Assembly (NCBI RefSeq): GCF_041346945.1
Contig: NZ_CP166850.1
Coordinates: forward strand, 4,526,001 to 4,590,000
DNA length: 64,000 nucleotides
Origin: Amycolatopsis sp. cg9
GTDB taxonomy: Bacteria; Actinomycetota; Actinomycetes; Mycobacteriales; Pseudonocardiaceae
Direction of reading: 5' to 3'
Of the stretch, positions 21,011-28,548 are shown piece after piece (positions within the stretch are counted from its first letter, which is position 1; each line of letters starts with the position of its first letter). The position numbers were made by a program, and so were the translations under genes. The notes under the pieces are model-generated. The model did not search any database. It worked only from the letters and a program-made list of their open reading frames with translations, and had not been told where the DNA came from.

Positions 21011-21109
21011 CGTCGCTCACCGTGGCCGTTCGGATCCAGCGGTTTTCCGGGCGGCGAACACCCCGGCGCGAACACTCGGTGACGAACACCGGGGGCCTAG
21101 ACTCGCGGG

Positions 21110-21835
21110 ATGGAGTCGACCTCGGTGGCGAACGCCGGTGAAGCGCTGTTCCGGCCGGTTCGCGCGGGCAACGCCTTCGAGGAGACCGTCGAGCGGCTTC
21201 TGCAGGCGATCCGGCTCGGGGTGGTCGGCGCGGGGGAGCGGCTGCCGTCGGAACGGGAGCTGGCCGAACGGCTCGGCGTCAGCCGCGTGACGCTGCGGGA
21301 AGCGATCCGGGCCCTTTCCGATGCCGGTTACGTGGAGTCACGACGAGGTCGGTACGGCGGCACGTTCGTGAACGAGAGCCTTCCCGCACCCTCCGAGAAG
21401 TCACCCAGCGGCAAGGTCGACGCCGTCGCGCTGGAGGACGCGCTGAGCCTCCGCTACGTCCTCGAAACCGGCGCCGCCGAGATGGCCGCCGCGCGATCGC
21501 TGAGCCCCGCCGACCGGCAGCACCTCACCGGCACGCTCGCCGAGGCCGCGGGCGCCGACCTCGAGGACTACCGCCGCAAGGATTCCCGGCTGCACCTGGC
21601 GATCGCCGAGGTCACCGCGTCCGGCTCCCTCACCACGGCGATGGCCGACGCCCGCACCCGCGTCAACCAGCTGCTCGACCGCATCCCGCTGCTCCCGCCC
21701 AACCTCGAGCACTCGAACGCCCAGCACGAGGCCATCGTCGACGCGATCCTCGCCGGCGACGCCCCCGCCGCGCGCCAGGCGATGGCGGAGCACATCGAAG
21801 GTACGGCGTCCCTCCTGCGCGCGTTCCTGTCCTGA
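21110..21835 (+). CDS. FadR-subfamily GntR transcriptional regulator
   Basis: 241 residues. The N-terminal winged helix (about 20-90) has AGERLPSERELAERLGVSRVTLREAIRAL and the wing GRYGGTFV. The C-terminal FCD domain (about 105-235) has metal-type His/Asp residues in RLHLAIAEV and EHSNAQHEAIVDAILAGD. FCD regulators sense small organic acids. Its operon partner is unclear: it is transcribed alone, after the glycine operon and towards a quinone reductase. It could control the gamma-glutamyl-amine operon at 6.6 kb, since GntR proteins occur near such clusters, but that is a guess. Its 3' end is the source of the tripled junction at 21821. Confidence 0.92.
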   Translation: MESTSVANAGEALFRPVRAGNAFEETVERLLQAIRLGVVGAGERLPSERELAERLGVSRVTLREAIRALSDAGYVESRRGRYGGTFVNESLPAPSEKSPSGKVDAVALEDALSLRYVLETGAAEMAAARSLSPADRQHLTGTLAEAAGADLEDYRRKDSRLHLAIAEVTASGSLTTAMADARTRVNQLLDRIPLLPPNLEHSNAQHEAIVDAILAGDAPAARQAMAEHIEGTASLLRAFLS

Positions 21836-22080
21836 CGCTCAGGCCGGAACGACGACGACCTTGCCGTGCACCCCGCCCTCGGCGGCGCGGGCGTGCGGGG
21901 CCGGCAGCTCGGGCAGCGGCACCCGCCGGGCGTCGCTGCCTCTTGCGTTCCTGTCCTGACGCTCAGGCCGGGACGACGACGTTGCCGTGGACGGCGCCTT
22001 CGGCGGCGCGGGTGTCCCGTGCGTTCCTGTCCTGACGCTCAGGCCGGTACGACGACGACCTTGCCGTGCACCCCGCCCTC
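21821..22080. repeat. Tripled gene-end junction
   Basis: A 27-bp direct repeat beginning GCGTTCCTGTCCTGACGCTC starts at 21821, 21945 and 22021. Each copy contains the last codons and stop of the FadR-type gene fused to the 3' end of a quinone reductase reading the other way. Copy 1 encodes a C-terminus ending ELPAPHARAAEGGVHGKVV, copy 2 ends TRAAEGAVHGNVVVPA, and copy 3 is the intact gene. The three reductase ends differ from each other, so this is not simple slippage. Confidence 0.85.
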
Positions 22081-22977
22081 GGCGGCGCGGGCGTGCAGGG
22101 CCGGCAGCTCGGCCAGCGCGACCCGCTCGGCGACCTCGACCCGCAGCTCGCCCCGGTCGGCCATCGCCACCAGCTTCGCCAGCTGCTCGGCGTCGCTGCG
22201 GACGAACAGGTCGATGCCGCGCACCCCTCGTGCTTCGTCGGACGGCGCGGGCATCCACACCGTCGTGTTCACCAGGACCCCGCCCGGGCGGATCAGCGTG
22301 ACCAGCGCGGCCAGCTCCGCCGGGTCGACCGGCGCCAGGTTGAGCACCACGTCGACCGGCTCCGTCACCGCCGCGGGCACCGGGGTGGTGGTGTGGTCGA
22401 TGACCTCGTCGGCGCCGGCCGCCTTGACCGCTTCGCCGCTGCGCGGGCCCGCCGTGGCGATGACGTGGGCGCCGGCGCCATGCGCCAGCTGCACGGCGTA
22501 GCCGCCGACCGCGCCGCCCGCCCCGTTGATCAGCACGCGCTGCCCGGCGGTCAGCTGGGCGTGGTCGAACAGCGCCTGGTACGCGGTCAGCCCCACCAGG
22601 GGCAACGCGGCCGCGTCGGCCAGCGGGACGTTCGCCGGGGCCGGCGTCAGGACCGACGCCGGCGCCACGACGTACTCCGCGGCCGCGCCGGCGCCGTCCA
22701 TCGGCAGGAAGCCGACGACCCGGTCGCCTGCCGCGAGGCCGTCGACGCCTTCGCCCAGCTCGTCGACCGTGCCGGCGACGTCGATGCCCGGGGTGTGCGG
22801 CAGCTCGACGGGGATGGGGCCGCGCATGAAGCCGCCGCGGATGTTGCCGTCGACGGGGTTGAACGACGTCGCGGCGACCCGGAGCCGGACCTGCCCGGCG
22901 GCGGGCACCGGCAGGTCCGCTTCCTCGTAGCGCAGGACGTCGGGGGTGCCGTAGTCGTGGAAACGCACTGCCTTCAT
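22039..22977 (-). CDS. Quinone oxidoreductase-like NADP-dependent MDR enzyme
   Basis: 312 residues from the ATG at 22977. Zinc-independent MDR/quinone reductase type: PVPAAGQVRLRVAATSFNPVDG, a HTPGIDVAGTV segment, AALPLVGLTAYQAL, the nucleotide-binding INGAGGAVGGYAVQLAHGAG, and a C-terminal EGGVHGKVVVVPA. No catalytic-zinc Cys ligands. It probably reduces quinones or enals with NADPH. Two copies of the palindrome GCTTCGAATTCGAAGC lie 24-77 bp upstream, shared with the nearby MarR promoter, so it is the likely MarR target. Its 3' end is repeated twice more downstream. Confidence 0.9.
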   Translation of the reverse strand: MKAVRFHDYGTPDVLRYEEADLPVPAAGQVRLRVAATSFNPVDGNIRGGFMRGPIPVELPHTPGIDVAGTVDELGEGVDGLAAGDRVVGFLPMDGAGAAAEYVVAPASVLTPAPANVPLADAAALPLVGLTAYQALFDHAQLTAGQRVLINGAGGAVGGYAVQLAHGAGAHVIATAGPRSGEAVKAAGADEVIDHTTTPVPAAVTEPVDVVLNLAPVDPAELAALVTLIRPGGVLVNTTVWMPAPSDEARGVRGIDLFVRSDAEQLAKLVAMADRGELRVEVAERVALAELPALHARAAEGGVHGKVVVVPA

Positions 22978-23000
22978 CGGGGTTCTCGCTTTCGGGAAAA

Positions 23001-23054
23001 GCTTCGAATTCGAAGCAACTGAAGAGCACAGTACAACTGCTTCGAATTCGAAGC
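23001..23054. promoter_or_regulatory. Two MarR-type operators upstream of the quinone reductase
   Basis: The perfect 16-bp palindrome GCTTCGAATTCGAAGC occurs at 23001-23016 and again at 23039-23054, 38 bp apart (centre to centre). They overlap the promoter zone of the reductase. Both match the palindrome in front of the MarR gene. Confidence 0.75.
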
Positions 23055-23130
23055 AAGTGATGCCGGTCACCGACGGCGCGGGAGACGTCCTTGATCCACC
23101 CGGGACCCAGGATCGTGGCCGCGGCCCCGG

Positions 23131-23979
23131 TCAGCCTGGGCCGCTTTGGCCCACCTTGAGCACGGCCGGCCCGCGGGCGGCGCGGACGACCTCGCCGAGC
23201 CGGGCCGCGTCGGCCGAACCTGGCGCCGCGGTGAGGACCACCGCCATCAGGCCGTCGCCGGGCACCCCGAGCAGGCTGCCGTCGAGCGTGATGTCCTCGC
23301 CGTCCGGAGTGCGGAACACGGCCTGGTTCTCGTAGGCGGACACCGTTTCCGGGCTGCGCCACAAGACGTCGAACGCCCGGCTGGTGGTCCGCAGCTCGTC
23401 GACCAGCTCGGCGAGCGCGGGATCGGCGGGGTGGCGCAGGTGCGTGTCGCGCAGCCGGGCGGCGAGCGCGGCCCGGAACCCGGCTTGGTGCTCGTCGGTC
23501 CGGCTGATTTCCCCGCGTGCGTCGCAGAACGTGCGCCACGCGACGTTCCAGTCCCGCGCGCGCCCGGGTGCCGCCCCGCCGCCGAGCGCCAGCCATGCGC
23601 CGTTGACGGCGACGACGTTCCACGCGGTGTCGGTCAGGAACGCGGGGGTGCGGTCGAACCGCTCCAGCAGCCGGATCGCCGCCGCGCCGGCTTCGCGGGG
23701 CACCGGCCCGTCGGCCGCGGCGTACCCGGCGAGCGCGCAGAGCCGCTCGTAGTCCGCCCGGCTGACCCGCAGCGCGCGGGCGATGGCGGTCACCACGCCG
23801 GCCGACGGGTGGCGGCGCCCCTGTTCCAGTCGTCGCACGTAGTCCGCGGACACCCCGGCCAGCTCGGCGAGCTCTTCCCGGCGCAGCCCGCGCACCCGCC
23901 GCCCGGTCCGCGGCCCGCCGGCCGGCTCGGTGTGCTCGCGCAACCAGCGGACCGCGGCGCCGAGTTCGGACAGCGACAT
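23131..23979 (-). CDS. XRE regulator with MmyB-type ligand-binding domain
   Basis: 282 residues from the ATG at 23979. The N-terminal HTH (about 30-85) reads GLRREELAELAGVSADYVRRLEQGRR. The C-terminal MmyB-like PAS-related domain (about 105-275) has AFLTDTAWNVVAVN, SRAFDVLW and the TPDGEDITLDGSLL signature. Such actinobacterial regulators often sense fatty-acid-like ligands and control an adjacent oxidoreductase. It is divergent from the MarR gene, with a shared palindrome at 24004-24017 lying 25 bp before its start, so MarR probably controls it too. Confidence 0.92.
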   Translation of the reverse strand: MSLSELGAAVRWLREHTEPAGGPRTGRRVRGLRREELAELAGVSADYVRRLEQGRRHPSAGVVTAIARALRVSRADYERLCALAGYAAADGPVPREAGAAAIRLLERFDRTPAFLTDTAWNVVAVNGAWLALGGGAAPGRARDWNVAWRTFCDARGEISRTDEHQAGFRAALAARLRDTHLRHPADPALAELVDELRTTSRAFDVLWRSPETVSAYENQAVFRTPDGEDITLDGSLLGVPGDGLMAVVLTAAPGSADAARLGEVVRAARGPAVLKVGQSGPG

Positions 23980-24003
23980 GGCGCCAGTGTGCACCACCAG
24001 CCA

Positions 24004-24017
24004 CTTCGAATTCGAAG
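24004..24017. promoter_or_regulatory. MarR-type operator in the XRE/MarR divergent promoter
   Basis: Perfect 14-bp palindrome CTTCGAATTCGAAG, the core of the 16-bp sites at 23001 and 23039. It is 15 bp before the MarR start and 24 bp before the XRE start, a position suited to repressing both. Confidence 0.75.
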
Positions 24018-24032
24018 CAGTACACTCCGGCC

Positions 24033-24530
24033 ATGGGCACACCGTCACTCGACCCCGTGCAGCTCGGCGCCTACTTCGACCTCATCGAGGTGACCAGCCT
24101 GCTGCGGCACGCGGTCGAGCAGCAGCTGCGCGAGGCGGGCGAGCTCAGCTACGTGCAGTTCCAGCTGCTGGCCCGGCTCGGGGACTCGCCGTCGGGCAGC
24201 CACCGCATGACCGACCTGGCCGACGGCGTCGTCTACAGCCGCAGCGGCCTGACCTACCAGGCGAGCCTGCTCGAGAAAGCCGGCCTGGTCACCCGCGCCC
24301 CGTCCCCGGACGACGAGCGGAGCACCACGGTCACCATCACCGACGCCGGGCGCGAGCGGCTCGCCCGGGTGCTGCCCGGGCACGTCGAGGTGGTCGCCGG
24401 CCTGCTCTTCGAGCCGCTGTCCCCGGCCGACGTCGAAACGCTCGCCGGCCTGCTGGCGCCGGTGCGGGACCACATGCGCTCGACGCCACCCCGCTCGGCG
24501 GCTCCCCGCCGGGCCAAGGGGACGTCCTGA
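24033..24530 (+). CDS. MarR family transcriptional regulator
   Basis: 165 residues. Winged-helix MarR fold: YVQFQLLARLGDSPSG, MTDLADGVVYSRSGLTYQASLLEKAGLV as the recognition region, and the wing SPDDERSTTVTITDAGRERL. It has no cysteine, so thiol-oxidation sensing as in OhrR is excluded; a ligand-binding mode is more likely. The operator at 24004-24017 and its two twins before the quinone reductase define a compact predicted regulon of three promoters. It is divergent from the MmyB-type XRE gene. Confidence 0.94.
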   Translation: MGTPSLDPVQLGAYFDLIEVTSLLRHAVEQQLREAGELSYVQFQLLARLGDSPSGSHRMTDLADGVVYSRSGLTYQASLLEKAGLVTRAPSPDDERSTTVTITDAGRERLARVLPGHVEVVAGLLFEPLSPADVETLAGLLAPVRDHMRSTPPRSAAPRRAKGTS

Positions 24531-24607
24531 CCGCTTCTTGACAGGATTCGAACAACCCCCGTCAGTTCTCCACAGAACCCTTTCACCCGGTCGGCCGTCA
24601 TCCATTC

Positions 24608-26488
24608 GTGACCTTGTCGACGGAGGAACCGACCGGCGGACCGACCGGGAAAAACCCGCGACGGCGGCGGTGGCGGCGGATCGCGTACTGGAGCTTCGGC
24701 GCGCTCGTCGGCGTCCCGCTGCTCGCCTTCTGGGTCGCCTACCTCGTGCTCGACGTCCGCAGCCCGCAAGAGGTGCTCGCCGAGCTGGACAAGACCGTCG
24801 TGCTGCAGTACGCGGACGGGTCCGAGCTGCTGAAGGTGATCCCGGCCGACGGTGACCGGATGTTCGTGCCCTACGCGCAGGTGCCCGCGAAGCTGCGGGA
24901 CGCCATCATCGCCACCGAGGACCCGACCTTCTGGGACAACCAGGGGTTCGACCCGACCGGCATCGGCCGCGCGTTCCTGACCGGCGTCGGCGGCGGGTCC
25001 GGGATCACCCAGCAGTACATCAAGAAGTCCACCGGCGACGACGACGCCACGATCGGCCGCAAGTTCGCCGAGCTCGTGCTGGCCACGAAGATCACCCAGG
25101 AGCAGAGCAAGGAACAGATCTTCGAGAGCTACGTCAACATCATCTCCTTCGGCCGCGGCACGTTCGGGCCCGCGGCGGCGATGAACGCCTACTTCGGCAA
25201 GAAGCTCGACGACTCGATCACGTGGAGCGAAGCGGCTTTCCTCGCCGGGATGATCCAGTCGCCGTCGGTGCACGACCCGGCCGCGTCCGGCGACGCCCAC
25301 GCCACGCGGCGCTGGGAGTACGTGCGCGACAAGCTCCGGAGCCGCGGGTACGTCAAGAGCGGTGAGGCGATGGCGTACCCCGGGCCCGAGATCCAGCCGC
25401 CGTCGGAAACCCGCGCGGGCCGCGTCACCTACGACGAGTTCCACATCAAGCAACAGGTGCTCGCCGAGCTCGACCGCGACGGCTTCCCGCTCGGCCGCCT
25501 CCAGCAGGGGAACATGACGGTCGAGACGACCCTCGACCGCGGGATGCAGGACGCGGCCGAGAAAGCGTTGCAGGACCGGCTGAAGAACGAGCCCAAGGAG
25601 TTCCGCGGCGCCGTCGTCGCGGTCGACCCGCGGACCGGTGCCGTCCGCGCCTACCACGGCGGCGACCAGGGTGTCCGCGACTACGCGGGCACGCCGCACG
25701 CGCCGGGCTCGGCGTTCTACCCCTTCACGCTCGCCGCGCTGCTGCGCCACGGCTACGGCGCGGACCAGCCGATCCCGTCGCCCTCGAAACTCGAGTTCCT
25801 CGGCGAGAACTTCCAGTACCCGGACGTCTGCGGCCCGAAGTGCACCCCGCGCACGGCGATGGCGAGCCACGCCGACGGTCCCTTCGTCGCGCTGGCGAAG
25901 CAGCTCGGCCCGGACGCGCTCAGCGAGACCGCGCGCCAGGCCGGCATCCCGGAGACCGTCGACGGCGTCCCGACGATGCGCGAGAAGGACGGGTTCCTGA
26001 TCGGGCCGGGCATCGCGATCGGCCGGTACCCGCTGCGGCCGCTCGACCTGGCCGGCGCCTACGCGACCTTCGCCGCGGACGGCCACCGCACCACCCCGCA
26101 CCTGGTCGCGAAGGTGCGCGACGAGAGCGGCGCGGTGATCTGGACGGCCCCGGACACCTCGAGCCCGGCGTTCGGCGACGACGACACCGGCAACCGCGTG
26201 GCCCGGGACGTCACCAGCACGCTCACCGACGGCCGCGGCGCCGCGCTGCGCACCGGCGAGGCCGAGCACGGCAACAGCCCGGACAACCAGGACGCCTGGG
26301 CCGTCGGCTACACCCGGCAGCTCGCCACCGCGGTCTGGATCGGCTCCGACGACGACCGGCGGCTGAAGGACGCCAACGGCGCGAAGCTGACCGGCGACGT
26401 CGTCCCGGCCGACGTCTGGCGCGGCTTCATGACGGCGGCGCACCAGGTGGTGCCGCCGCCGTCACCGGTGGCGCGGCCACCGCGCTGA
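24608..26488 (+). CDS. Class A PBP-like protein: intact GT51, transpeptidase motifs lost
   Basis: 626 residues from GTG 24608. A basic N-terminus, one membrane span (about 25-47), a GT51 peptidoglycan glycosyltransferase domain (about 75-240) and a transpeptidase-like domain (about 330-600). GT51 motifs are kept: catalytic Glu104 in IATEDPTFW, GGSGITQQ, RKFAELVLA, and KEQIFESYVN. The transpeptidase motifs are not: SxxK is SAFY (Ser368, Tyr371), SxN reads HAD (421-423), and KTG reads EHG (553-555). Predicted role: glycan polymerisation at the membrane with a dead, perhaps regulatory or scaffolding, penicillin-binding domain. No beta-lactam acylation is expected to be efficient. Confidence 0.9.
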   Translation: MTLSTEEPTGGPTGKNPRRRRWRRIAYWSFGALVGVPLLAFWVAYLVLDVRSPQEVLAELDKTVVLQYADGSELLKVIPADGDRMFVPYAQVPAKLRDAIIATEDPTFWDNQGFDPTGIGRAFLTGVGGGSGITQQYIKKSTGDDDATIGRKFAELVLATKITQEQSKEQIFESYVNIISFGRGTFGPAAAMNAYFGKKLDDSITWSEAAFLAGMIQSPSVHDPAASGDAHATRRWEYVRDKLRSRGYVKSGEAMAYPGPEIQPPSETRAGRVTYDEFHIKQQVLAELDRDGFPLGRLQQGNMTVETTLDRGMQDAAEKALQDRLKNEPKEFRGAVVAVDPRTGAVRAYHGGDQGVRDYAGTPHAPGSAFYPFTLAALLRHGYGADQPIPSPSKLEFLGENFQYPDVCGPKCTPRTAMASHADGPFVALAKQLGPDALSETARQAGIPETVDGVPTMREKDGFLIGPGIAIGRYPLRPLDLAGAYATFAADGHRTTPHLVAKVRDESGAVIWTAPDTSSPAFGDDDTGNRVARDVTSTLTDGRGAALRTGEAEHGNSPDNQDAWAVGYTRQLATAVWIGSDDDRRLKDANGAKLTGDVVPADVWRGFMTAAHQVVPPPSPVARPPR

Positions 26489-27145
26489 TCAGCCGACGAT
26501 GGCCAGCACGAAGCCGTCGTGCCCCTTGGTCCCGACGGTCTGGACGGCGGTCGCGTCCAGCCGCGGCTCCGCGGCGAGCACGTCGAACATCGCCCGCGCG
26601 CCGCGGACGTTCGGGTCGTCGCTGCCCGCGTCCGCGACCCGGCCCTGGCGCACGACGTTGTCGACGACGATCGTGGTGCCCGGCCGGGACAGCTCCAGCG
26701 CGGCCCGCACGTAGTTCGCCAGGTTGGCCTTGTCGGCGTCGATGAACACGAAGTCGAACGGCCCGGTGAGCGCGGGCAGCGTGTCCAGCGCGGCGCCGAC
26801 GCGGATTTCGGCGACGTCTTCGCCGAAGCCCGCCCGCGCCAGGTTCGCCCGGGCGACTTCCGCGTGCTTCGGCTCGTATTCGCAGGTCACCAGCTTGCCC
26901 CCGGCCGGGAGTGCGCGGGCCAGCCAGATCGTGCTGTACCCGCCGAGGGTGCCGATCTCGAGGATCGTCCGCGCCCCGGCCAGGCGGGCGAGCAGGTTCA
27001 GCAGCTTGCCCTGGTTGGGCGCGACGGCGATGGACGGCAGCCCGGCGGCGGCCGAGTCGGCGAGCGCGTCGTCGAGCACCGGATCGGGGGCGAGCAGCGC
27101 TTCGGTGAGGTAGTCGTCGACTTCGGCCCAGGTCTTGTCGGTCAT
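26489..27145 (-). CDS. SAM-dependent O-methyltransferase
   Basis: 218 residues. Family-3 (catechol/caffeoyl-CoA type) O-methyltransferase: VAPNQGKLLNLLARL, motif I LEIGTLGGYSTIWLA, Asp/Asn metal-site segments FVFIDADKANLANY and IVVDNVVRQGRV, and the C-terminal GHDGFVLAIVG. These enzymes are Mg-dependent and methylate catechol-like hydroxyls. It is divergent from a MocR-type regulator 62-68 bp away, which may control it. Its stop abuts that of the PBP. Confidence 0.92.
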   Translation of the reverse strand: MTDKTWAEVDDYLTEALLAPDPVLDDALADSAAAGLPSIAVAPNQGKLLNLLARLAGARTILEIGTLGGYSTIWLARALPAGGKLVTCEYEPKHAEVARANLARAGFGEDVAEIRVGAALDTLPALTGPFDFVFIDADKANLANYVRAALELSRPGTTIVVDNVVRQGRVADAGSDDPNVRGARAMFDVLAAEPRLDATAVQTVGTKGHDGFVLAIVG

Positions 27146-27213
27146 GGCACCTCCAAGGCCAATTTAGCGGGCTGGGATCATGGTCCGGATCGACCGAAGG
27201 CGGGAAGGTGGAC

Positions 27214-28536
27214 ATGGACGACTACCGCGTCGTCGCGGACGCCCTCGCCGCCGACATCGAGGCGGGCCGCCTCCGCCCCGGCGACCGGCTCCCGCCGCAG
27301 CGCCGCTTCGCCCGGCAGCGCGGCGTCGCGAACTCCACCGCCGCCCGCGTCTACGGCGAGCTCGTCCGGCGCGGCCTGGCCGTCGGCGAGGTCGGCCGCG
27401 GCACGTTCGTCCGGGCCGCGAAGCCGCCGCCCGAGCCCGCGCTCGCCGAACCCGGTGACGCCCGCGTCGACCTCGAACTCAACTTCGCGGTCCTGCCCGA
27501 CCAGTCGGCGCTGCTGGCCAAAGCGCTGGAACCGTTGCTGCGCGCCGACGTCCTCACCGCCGCCCTGCACCCGATCGGCGCCGCGGGGACGCCGGCGGCG
27601 CGGACCGCGGCGGCGTCGCTGCTCGCCCGCGGCGGCTGGCGGCCGGACCCGGCGGCGGTCCTGTTCACCGGCAACGGCAGGCAGGCCATCGCGGCGGCGA
27701 TCGCCGCGTTCGTCCCGGTGGGGGAGCGGCTCGCGGTGGAGTCGCTGACGTACCCGGTGGTCAAGGCCCTCGCTTCGCGGCTCGGGATCGAGCTCGTGCC
27801 GATCGAAACCGACGAAGACGGCCTCGTCCCGGCGGCGCTCGCCGCGGTGGAGCCGGTGCGCGCGCTGTACGTCCAGCCGACGCTGCACAACCCGCTCGGC
27901 ACGACGATGCCGCCGCGGCGCCGGGAGGAGCTGGCCGAGGTCGTCGCCCGGCTCGACCTGCCGGTGATCGAGGACGGCATCTACACGTTCCTGCGCGACG
28001 ACGTCCGGCCGTTCGCCGCGTACGCGCCGGAGCGGGCGGTCTTCGTCGACAGCCTGTCCAAACGCGTGGCACCCGGCCTGACGGCGGGTTTCCTGGTGCC
28101 GCCCCCGCAGTGGGCCGCGCGGCTGGCGTCGTCGGTGCGCTCGGGCGGCTGGGCGGCGTCGCGGTTCGCCGTCGAAGCGGCGACCCAGTGGATCGTGACC
28201 GGCACCCTCGCCGGGGTCGAGGCCGCCAAGCGCCGCGACGCCGCCGCGCGGGCGCGGGTGGTCGAGGCGAAGCTGCCGGGCCTGCGCGGCGACGCGGCTT
28301 CGTACCACCGCTGGTGGGAGCTGCCGGACCGGTGGCGCGCGGACACGTTCGTGGCGGCCGCGGCCCGGCGCGGGATAGCGCTTTCCCCGGCGGCCGCGTT
28401 CGCCGTGCTGCCGGGGCACGCCCCGAACGCGGTGCGGGTCGCGGTGTCGGCGCCGCCGGTGGAGATCTTGAGTGCCGCGTTGGACGTCTTGGCCGGGCTG
28501 GCGAACGGGAGCCCGGACGACCTGCTGGCGGACTGA
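27214..28536 (+). CDS. MocR/PdxR-type GntR regulator with aminotransferase domain
   Basis: 440 residues from ATG 27214 (GGAAGG 5 nt upstream; GTG 27208 is the alternative). The GntR winged helix (about 8-70) has PGDRLPPQRRFARQRGVANSTAARVYGEL and the GRGTFV wing. The rest is a fold-type I aminotransferase-like domain with FTGNGRQAIAAAI, the QPTLHNPLG loop and PLP Lys in DSLSKRVAPGL. Such regulators sense PLP or amino-acid adducts. The divergent O-methyltransferase is the only obvious local target. Confidence 0.92.
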   Translation: MDDYRVVADALAADIEAGRLRPGDRLPPQRRFARQRGVANSTAARVYGELVRRGLAVGEVGRGTFVRAAKPPPEPALAEPGDARVDLELNFAVLPDQSALLAKALEPLLRADVLTAALHPIGAAGTPAARTAAASLLARGGWRPDPAAVLFTGNGRQAIAAAIAAFVPVGERLAVESLTYPVVKALASRLGIELVPIETDEDGLVPAALAAVEPVRALYVQPTLHNPLGTTMPPRRREELAEVVARLDLPVIEDGIYTFLRDDVRPFAAYAPERAVFVDSLSKRVAPGLTAGFLVPPPQWAARLASSVRSGGWAASRFAVEAATQWIVTGTLAGVEAAKRRDAAARARVVEAKLPGLRGDAASYHRWWELPDRWRADTFVAAAARRGIALSPAAAFAVLPGHAPNAVRVAVSAPPVEILSAALDVLAGLANGSPDDLLAD

Positions 28537-28548
28537 GCGTCCCGCCAC

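Noticed and set aside
21838..22038. A small gene between the FadR-type gene and the quinone reductase
   Set aside because: The space is filled by truncated copies of the reductase 3' end; no independent start with a ribosome site.
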